DNA of 64,000 nucleotides, from positions 4,402,001 through 4,466,000 of the forward strand of contig CP085828.1 in the NCBI GenBank assembly GCA_020809705.1. Direction: 5' to 3'. How positions within the stretch are numbered: position 1 is the stretch's first letter; every line of letters begins with the position of its first letter. Positions 56,201-64,000 of this stretch are shown here, in pieces. The stretch is from Calonectria ilicicola (taxonomy: Eukaryota > Ascomycota > Sordariomycetes > Hypocreales > Nectriaceae). The notes below the pieces were generated by a model. That model ran no database searches. It was given only the letters and a program-made list of their open reading frames with translations, and was not told the DNA's origin. A program made the translations under genes and the position numbers.

Positions 56201-59200
56201 ATGCTGCTCGACGAAGAAGACAACCCGCTCAATGATGTCGTCGTCATAGACCGCCAAGAAGTCTCCGACTACAATGCATCCAATATTTTACCCCAGTCCG
56301 ACGCTGATCTCAGCAAGATCAGGGCATGGCTAAACCCCACCCAATATGCCGATGACAGTAGCGAGTTCCAGAAACATCTAACCTCTCACCTCGAAGGCAC
56401 CAGTCAGTGGGCTCTCAGCTCATCAGTCTTCCAAGAGTGGCACAGCAGCCAAGAGAATGGCACGCTCTGGATTCGAGGAATACCCGGTGCGGGCAAATCT
56501 GTGCTTGCGGCAAAGTTGATCTCACATCTGAAGGCGGGGGCTTGTCCCGTGCTTTATTTCTTTTTCCGCAATACTATTGAATCAAATTACCGCCCGCAAG
56601 CCGCACTGCGTGATTGGCTTTGTCAAGTTTTGGAGTTTAGCCCACCCCTGCAACGAGCTTTGAGCAATGCAATTTCTAGCCCTGTGGATAATCTTACGTT
56701 CACTGAACTATACCAATTCCTGGAGCTTGCTTTAAATGAGATTCCTAGAGTCTACTGTGTGGTAGATGGTTTGGATGAGATGGACAGCGCATGTTTAAAG
56801 CCGTTTATCAAGCTACTTGACCAGCTTGGAAATATGCGGCCGGCGGGGGCGAAGCTCCTAATAACCAGTCGACCGATTGCTACGATTCAGAGAATCGTCA
56901 GAAATTTGAAGCTCCTCGACATTCGCCTAGACAAATCCTTGACCGAACCGGATATATCTTTCTATGTCAAGTACAGACTTGGGCAATCGCAACTTTCTTG
57001 TGAAAATCACGCGGCTATCGCGGACCGAGTAATCAAAAAGGCAGATGGGCTCTTCCTCTATGCAAAGTTGGCAATAGATACCATCTCTAAGTTGCAGGAT
57101 GGGTCGGAGGTCCTGGACGTTCTAGACCGATTTCCAGTCAATTTATCTATCATCTACTCAAAACTTTTAGATTAGAATTTGAGCCGCACGGGTATTTCCA
57201 AAGACCTACAAATATTGGTCCTGTAGCTCGTCACTCATGCTGTTCGGCCTCTCCGCCTGCTCGAAATCTCTGATTGTATCCGAGTCACCTAACCACACTA
57301 TGGCCATGATGCTGGTATTATTAAGAGTCTCGTGCGTTCCATCTGTGGGCCGCTTCTAGAGGTTCTTCCAGATGAGACGGTGCACGTCGTTCATCATTCA
57401 TTGACCGAATACCTAACTGGCATTACCAGAGCCCCAGAAGGTGACCGAAGCTTTTCTGTATTCGAGCCAGGCCCCACCCATAATCGGATTTTCCTTCTTT
57501 GTATTTCGTATTTAAATTCTGGTTGTCTGGACCTTATAAGAACTCGGAATAATTTGATGATGGGCCAATTGATACTTGAGCCAGGCCAGGTCTACACGCC
57601 CTTTACAAACTATGCTGCTAGGAACTGGTTTGTGCACTCTCAAAAAGTCGCCGCTGCTGGGTACGACCAGAATAGCATCCACAAGGCTTTGCACGGACTC
57701 CTTATTCCTGAGCGGGAACAGTATGCAGACAAGCTTACCTTTTGGCGAAGCTAGACTGTACACAGCATGGGTGGATGCAGAAGGCACCTCTCTCGACACT
57801 ACCTCCAGTATCCCAGGCATTGTTTTTAGCGATCGCTACTGATTTTACCAGCTTTGCTGAAAGTATTCTTAAGACTGATGGAGCAGGATCACTCAAATAT
57901 CATGGCGGCCGTGATCATGCGTCTCCACTACACCTAGCGGTTAAGCATGGCAGCTACGACATGGTCCGTTTGTTTCTTCGACACGGTGCTGACTTCGACC
58001 AACATGACAGCTATGGACAAACACCGCTCCATGGGGTTTTTAATTATGGACATGGGTCGGCAAAAGTCTCAGCAGAAAAGTACGAAAAACTCGCTCGTAT
58101 TCTTCTCGACGCCGGCGCAAACGCATGGAAGAATATGGGAAAAAACCAGCATTTTTCCGAGATGTTCGGCGGTCCGCCAATCAAACTCGCATTTACCAAA
58201 TCTAACGAGGCGATGGCCGAGGTCTTTCTCCCGTATATCAAAGACGCAAAGGCTGCAGCCAGGTCCTGAGCTGGGTCATTCGTGGCAACGCAAACTTGAA
58301 TGTCATCAAAATGCTCTTGAAACACCCACAAGTCAACGTTAACGCAAAGGACTTCACCGACTCACCGGGGTTTCCCATGACCCCGGTATATATTTCATGC
58401 ACCCTGTATGACTCAAAGCTGATTGGTGTGTTTCTTGATGCTGGCGCGGACCCAAATGTGCTGCATATTGAACAGCGTCGTTGCATGACAGATGATCAAG
58501 AACACTTACAAGGTTGTAATGCTTTACACGCTCTAGTGAACCCTAGAGTCCGCCGCCGTTTCAGGCAGACACTTCTTAGCGACGAAAAGGAGATTCGTGA
58601 GTGCTTCAGACTGATAATTGCAGCTGGGGCAAATGGTATGTATCGTCATTTCCGTTCCTTAATTACACCATCAAACCTGGCGTTGCGGCTCTTCTGGAGC
58701 ACTTTTTACCACCTCCTTCTCTGCCACCTTTGGAACAATGCGCACATGAACCCAAAAACAACTAACTATTGCTTGTAGTGCACCAAGTAGACAGGAAAGG
58801 AAAAACTCCCCTCGACTTGGCAAAAGATGCTGTCGCTGCTTCCTGTCTCTTGGAAGCTGGAGCAGACGCCAATGCCGTTAACCGACAGGGAAGTACACCT
58901 CTTCACATCTGCAAGAACTCAGAGGTTATGGATATTCTCCTGGGCAAAGCTGATATCAATGCCAAGTCAAAACGGGGCCAGACACCGTTTCTCAATGTCT
59001 TAGAGGCTGGAGACTTTGAAAAGGCTCTAGAGCTACTGGATGCTGGTGCGGACGCGACAATTTCTAACAATGAGGGGAAAAATGCTTTCCATTATGCTGC
59101 AAAGAATAACCATATTGGGACTGCGAACGGTCGGCGCTTGCTCGAGAGATTGATGGAACACGGTGTAGATCCAAACTCTTGTGATTCAGGTGGACGGGTT

Positions 59201-62200
59201 CCCCTACACTGTATTAGACATAATCAGACCGCCCTGGCAGTGTTCCTGGACGTCACTAAAGCCGACGTTGAAGCCAAGGATAGGGACGGCCAGACTGCTC
59301 TCTTTCGAGCATTCAAGTCGTCCACTTGGGCCAATGAAGAGGCTCGATTGGCCTATTTTACAGTCTTGGAAAAGGCCGGTGCACGATTCGATACGATGGA
59401 TCTCCGTGGGCTGACGCCACTTCACGCCGCAGCCACGACCTGCAGATACAGGCTGACCGATTTGATGCTTCTTGTCGAGAAGCGGGTCAATCTAAAACAA
59501 ACAGACATTGAGGGCAACACCATTTGGCATAAGGCTGTGTTGCCGTTCAGCACCGAGAGAGTGTCGCCGCGGCTATTCAGAGACATTACAGATCTCGGTG
59601 CTGACGTGACTGCTGCGAACCGGTTGGGTCGCAAACCTTTTCATATCTTGTGCCAGTACAACCAATTCGCGCTAGACACACCCGATGGAGAGAAAAACGA
59701 CCACCCGAGTTTATTCGAGTACGTCCTGGCCTCCAAACCTGAGGATGTTAATTGTGCCGACAACTATGGAGTAACACCTCTGCATATCACCGTGACATTT
59801 TCTGAATCCCTGACTCGCAGGTTACTCCTAGCTGGCGCCGATATTACTCTGAGGACAGGCGAGGGTCTTACTGTCTTTCATTTGGCATCACGCTCACGGC
59901 AAGCCAACATTCTTGGCCGTCTCCTTGACTGGGCGAGATTAAATGATACAGGATTGCAAATTCCAATGGCGTTAGACTCTAAAGATGCAGCGGGTTGTAC
60001 GCCACTATATGACGCATGTGCTTCAGGTCGAGTCGAGACTGTGCAGCTGCTCATTGAAGCCGGTGCTGCGGTCAACTCGGAGGTTTACATCGGTTCGGTT
60101 TGGAATGCTTGCGCTGACTTTGGAGACGAGGAGAAAAATTGGAAAAGATATGCTCGTGGAGGACATTCAGACGGTCCCTATTGTGGTGCTGTTTCAATCT
60201 CGGACAAGCTCCGACCTGGACTGCCATTATCCTGGAGTAATGAGTACCTACTTCAGCGGATCAACGAAATCCTGCAACTTCTAGTAGCCCACGGCGCAGA
60301 ATCTGGGAGAAAGTTTATCGATAAGGCCATTTTATTAGCTGCGGAACGAAAATTAGACTATGCGGTCGAATGCCTATGGCATGCGAGAAACGCCTTGGGT
60401 GTCACGACCATGCTAGAGTGCGAGAAAGAAGCACTAGCATGTCTGACTAGGCGAAATGCAATCCCAAAGTTGGACCCTCAAGAAATATTCGGTAATACGA
60501 TCGATCGCCTCATGTCCCAGAGATATTATAAGCTTGTGCCGGCCTTTATTCTGAAACCTTTGAGCGTACCTTCAGGGAGTGCCGCCCAAGAGATTGAGAA
60601 AGTACTTGAGGAGTTGGTTCGCAGCGGTTTTGTATCGATCTTCGATTCCATTTTGACTCCAGAACTACTCTGCATTCTGCAAAATGCTAATCAACGCCGA
60701 GATGAAAACAAATGGCTGGGACAAATGCTGGGCAAGTTGCTGTGCATTGCTAGCACGGTGGAGCGACCCATTATGGATATGGTTCGTCTTCTCGTCCATA
60801 AAGGAGCTAGTTTGAACCCAGAGATAGAAGCAGGGACTGCAAAAAGTGAGGAAGCAACAACCCCAAATACCCTCGTGATGGGTAAGAGGCATACAAAAGG
60901 CGACCGTCAGCACTGGTGGCAAACTCATCAAGCATTACCATATTTGATCAAGCATGGTGCTGATATGGAACAGAGGGATAGGCTCGGCGCAACCGCTCTC
61001 AATGCAAGTTTGGAGAAGACCGCCCATCCCTCATGGAATAGTGAAGCCTCCAAAATACTTCTCAAAGCAGGAGCCAACCCTAACGCGGTAGACGATCGTG
61101 GCCACTCTCCACTAGGCTGGGCTATCAGAAACAGAAATATGTTCGATCTGTTGCGGAAAAATGGCGCCATCATCACGGAATCAGTGCTAATAAACGCAAT
61201 TGAATCTCGGGATGTAAATTCCCTAGAGTTCATGTTATCCTGCAGGGCTGGCGAGCAGAAGCCAGAGGACAAATCGGTGTTGGCCCCAAAGAAAGATCCA
61301 AACAATGGATATGGTCTGTACCCAATCGACCAGATATGAAACCACCACAGTCATGCATCGCCACCTAAGGAGGAGCGGGGTCAATAACAACACGATTAAC
61401 AGTAGCACTACTAATAGCGCCTACATGCCATTTGTGCTCAATCATTCCAGTCTTGAGGTTAATGCTCGAGATGCAGATGAGTTGACCTTACTACTTTTGG
61501 CATGCAGTCTTGCCGACATATCAACGGCTAACATACTCATCAAAAGAGGAGCTGATGTTCACGCACGAGACAAACAAGACCGGAATGCTTTACACCTCTT
61601 GTTTTCCTGTCGTAGATTTACGGCCCTGAAAGACGTTCGTGGGCGATCAAAAGATCCGTCTTTGGAGTCGGTCCTTCTAAATCAACTCATAAAATTGGCC
61701 CCCGACCTTTTACATGGAGTAGACAGTCATGGAAGAACGCCATTGCATATTGCTCTGAATGATAGATATAAAGATCTTGGTCTACAGGTTGATGCACTCA
61801 TCGCTGCCGGTGCCAATGTGAACGCTATCAATACCAAGACAGGGGAAACACCATTGCATCTGCTTTTCCAGGGCTCGTGGGATATCGGTGCTACCGACCA
61901 TGGCAATCCAGTGGTATGCGGGAGAAGACTGGAAGTTTTTAATCTGTTACAGTCCACTGGCGCACACATCAACGCACGTAACAAGTCTGGGGAAACGCCG
62001 GCATTCTATTTCTTCCGCAAGGGTATGGTCAAAGTCGATTTGAGAACTTCCAAGAGTCAAAGCTATGAGGAAAATGACGGGATAGGGAAGCAGCGTTTGG
62101 TCCTGGACGTGTTTGACCGAGCCGGTGTAGACTGGCATGCAGTGAGCGAAAAGGGGCAATCCATGTTGCATATCGTGGCTGGGAATACATGTATTAATTA

Positions 62201-62351
62201 TCGCAAGTATGTGACGAGACTTGGGTGGTTTCGCCTTCTGATGGACAGAGGGCTGGACGTGCTAGCAGAAGATGTGGAGCACCAAACAGCACTTGATATT
62301 GCAGCGGCTATAGGAGATGAGGATATCTTGAGTATGTTCAAGAAGACATGA
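56201..62351 (+). pseudogene. NACHT-ankyrin STAND (NLR-like) gene, disrupted
   Basis: One long gene read in pieces: 56201-57172 (NACHT), 57176 to about 57740, 57742-58267, about 58268-58635, intron 58636-58778, 58779-61320, and about 61305-62351. The NACHT part has the P-loop GIPGAGKS (about residues 93-100) and Walker B VVDGLDEM. The winged-helix-like part contains VHHSLTEYL. The rest is ankyrin repeats (TPLHLA/LLDAGAD style phrases). Three in-frame stops interrupt it: TAG 57173, TAG 57224, TAA 57290, each one C-to-T step from a Gln codon. Frame changes occur near 57740, 58255 and 61330. Fungal NLRs of this build sense non-self and trigger cell death; this copy appears non-functional unless parts are expressed separately. 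The longest intact piece is 58779-61339. Confidence 0.8.
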
Positions 62352-63129
62352 GACGAATATCAAGTGCATTCTGTTGAGGGGTTTTCCTGTAGCCAAGATA
62401 GGTAGGGGTAGTTAAGGGCCTCATTACTGTATGAGCGGAAATGGATTTTGGTCTGCTTGAGTTCCGTCTTCGAGTATATTGGTATTGGTGCAGAAATCAG
62501 GACAATGCGACTGACTGTGCGAGCAGTTATGACATCAATAAAATTAAAGGGGTCATGCACTAGTCATTCCGAACGGCACAATAATGCACGAAAGTGCACT
62601 CACTTTCTCCGTTCGATTGATATAGATTGTTGGCGGTCGTGCACGAACCACAACATGCTGTTCTGCTGTTTTTATCTGTCCTTGTTTTTTCAGTTGGCTA
62701 ACACCTTATATTTACATTGATTGCTTCCTTGACTTAGGGCAAGTAGAACACCGTAGTTGATGCATCATTGGGTTTGCGTACCATAGTAGACCTGGCCCGG
62801 CATAAGGTGAAGGGTCGTAGGCCCGAGATCAAACGAACCAAGTTCCTCAAAATAGGGACGACATCACCATTTCCATTCTTATTACTCTCTCTATCTTCGC
62901 TTAGTGCCCTGTGGCTTCATTTTTCTCGCCGGCGACATGTTTATCTCAACCAACCTGTGGCCTGGTCCTTCCATTTTGAGTAAATGCTATTCTCTCAAGA
63001 AGTCAACCACAACAAAACCTCACTCATAGTTAACCACGTAGTATCCCTACCCTTGATACTTATGTGCAAATGATAGCTGATTTGTTGGCCTAGATTCAGC
63101 AACGTCACTAACACAGGGCCTTAATGGGA
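62352..63129. other. Intergenic stretch, no gene recognised
   Basis: Convergent 3' flanks. Short frames only. Confidence 0.45.
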
Positions 63130-63999
63130 CTATGCGAAGCCCTCATTCGATGATAGGCCGTCTATTTGGCTCTGGTTGAATATGGCCGTTGCTGGATAAT
63201 TTTTAGCCGCATCTTGAATCAGACTTGGATATATCTTGTTCCACAACTGCATATCTGCGGGTTCGTCCGAGATGCAAACCTCAGAAATACTACGCTTGCT
63301 GCTTAACTGAGTCTCCAAGCTTCTTTCACCCAAGCACCCGAACTGACATAGTTCTTGTTCTAGTAGATCAGTAAGCTGGGGCCTGTGTATAGATGTTGGA
63401 TTGTAATCTTTAAGAACATGATCTAACTCAGAGGCGATGCCAAAAATTCTGATAGCCCAGCGGCGAACTGCTGGTATATCTGAGCTGAGCGAAAATAGGC
63501 CGTGGGCATCAATTTGATTGATGTCATCGATAGTAAGGTCGAGCCTAGTACCCAAACTTGGGTTACCCTCCTTCGAATCTCGAGTAAGTCTTTTCATGTC
63601 TTTGATCCAGATCTCGAGCAGTTCGGAATAGGTTTGTAGAATGTTTAAAGCGCGTTCAAGATCAAATATCAGGTCGATGGATGAAGGAGAGTGTGACACA
63701 AGTTCAAAAACATAATTGGCATAGCCTTGGGCAACCTCCTTTGGGGAAAGATTCTTGGCAATGTTTCTAATAGAAGTAGCCGAGACCCTGCCAATTGGGC
63801 GTTCGCTATAGCCTGCGTGGCAGTATAGGAATTTCAGGAAGAAATCGCGAGTCGAACGTACTGATATACACCGAGGCATCGATTGTATCGCTTGTCGTAA
63901 CAACCACTCGATATCCTGCTTCTGATTCCATTGGATTGGAAGCCTATAGTCAGGTGCCAGATCAAACCCATCTTCTTCTGGAATGAGTTGGCTCCTCTC
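63130..63999 (-). CDS. Unidentified protein, 5' part beyond the window
   Basis: The frame is open from the right edge to a TAG at 63130, at least 289 codons on the minus strand. No intron is needed in the visible part, which starts in mid-gene at a phrase like QLIPEEDGFDLAPDYRLPIQ. The composition is that of a normal soluble helical protein (SARNIAKNLSPKEVAQGYANYV-like segments), without membrane helices, signal peptide, nucleotide-binding motifs or repeats. I do not recognise the family. The position next to a disrupted NLR gene suggests it might belong to the same kind of locus, but nothing in the sequence shows it. Confidence 0.5.
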   Translation of the reverse strand, partial: ERSQLIPEEDGFDLAPDYRLPIQWNQKQDIEWLLRQAIQSMPRCISVRSTRDFFLKFLYCHAGYSERPIGRVSATSIRNIAKNLSPKEVAQGYANYVFELVSHSPSSIDLIFDLERALNILQTYSELLEIWIKDMKRLTRDSKEGNPSLGTRLDLTIDDINQIDAHGLFSLSSDIPAVRRWAIRIFGIASELDHVLKDYNPTSIHRPQLTDLLEQELCQFGCLGERSLETQLSSKRSISEVCISDEPADMQLWNKIYPSLIQDAAKNYPATAIFNQSQIDGLSSNEGFA

Positions 64000-64000
64000 G

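Noticed and set aside
1..64000. CRISPR arrays, rRNA genes, replication origins, bacterial operons
   Set aside because: None is visible; gene structure is eukaryotic throughout.

Overview
The window reads as accessory DNA from a filamentous ascomycete (Pezizomycotina, probably Eurotiomycetes; the class is an inference from gene families and cannot be fixed from sequence alone). Introns are mostly 45-90 nt with GTAAGT/GTATGT-type donors and CTAAC/CTAAT branch sites. The gene content is typical of moulds: a secreted GH3 beta-glucosidase, two 7-TM proteins, a Zn(2)Cys(6) regulator, a DUF3425 bZIP, a HET protein, a NACHT-ankyrin gene, small cysteine-rich secreted proteins and a decayed DNA transposon. 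Exon joins given here were derived by hand from splice motifs and reading phase; most multi-exon totals close in frame.

Layout. 1-10.1 kb: 3' part of a secreted intradiol dioxygenase, a six-cysteine secreted protein, a tiny cysteine-tailed protein, and a GH3 beta-glucosidase containing what looks like a one-nucleotide exon. 10.4-12.5 kb: a piggyBac-type element with perfect 28-bp inverted repeats and a wrecked transposase, ending about 110 bp upstream of an acyltransferase (12.6-14.2 kb). 14.4-25 kb: a SAT4-type rhodopsin-domain membrane protein, a large secreted beta-helix protein with a bacterial look, a ten-cysteine secreted protein and a second 7-TM protein. 25.7-28.9 kb: a zinc-type dehydrogenase convergent with a Zn(2)Cys(6) regulator.

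30.2-43.6 kb is the most interesting block: an ATP-grasp ligase and a TauD-type Fe/2-oxoglutarate oxygenase (divergent pair), a PaaK-like adenylate-forming enzyme, a bZIP-DUF3425 regulator, an NtaA/DszA-type flavin monooxygenase and a Dur3-like solute symporter (second divergent pair). No PKS, NRPS or terpene synthase is present. It looks like a small self-contained catabolic or non-canonical biosynthetic cluster; the substrate is unknown to me.

43.8-64 kb is a recognition and decay zone: a HET-domain protein, a secreted carboxylesterase, a knottin-like eight-cysteine secreted protein, a tandem-GNAT acetyltransferase, repeat relics, a NACHT-ankyrin gene broken by three nonsense codons (all explicable as CpA to TpA) and three frameshifts, and an unidentified gene running off the right edge. 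HET and STAND genes, RIP-like damage and a transposon relic together suggest a fast-evolving, perhaps subtelomeric, region.
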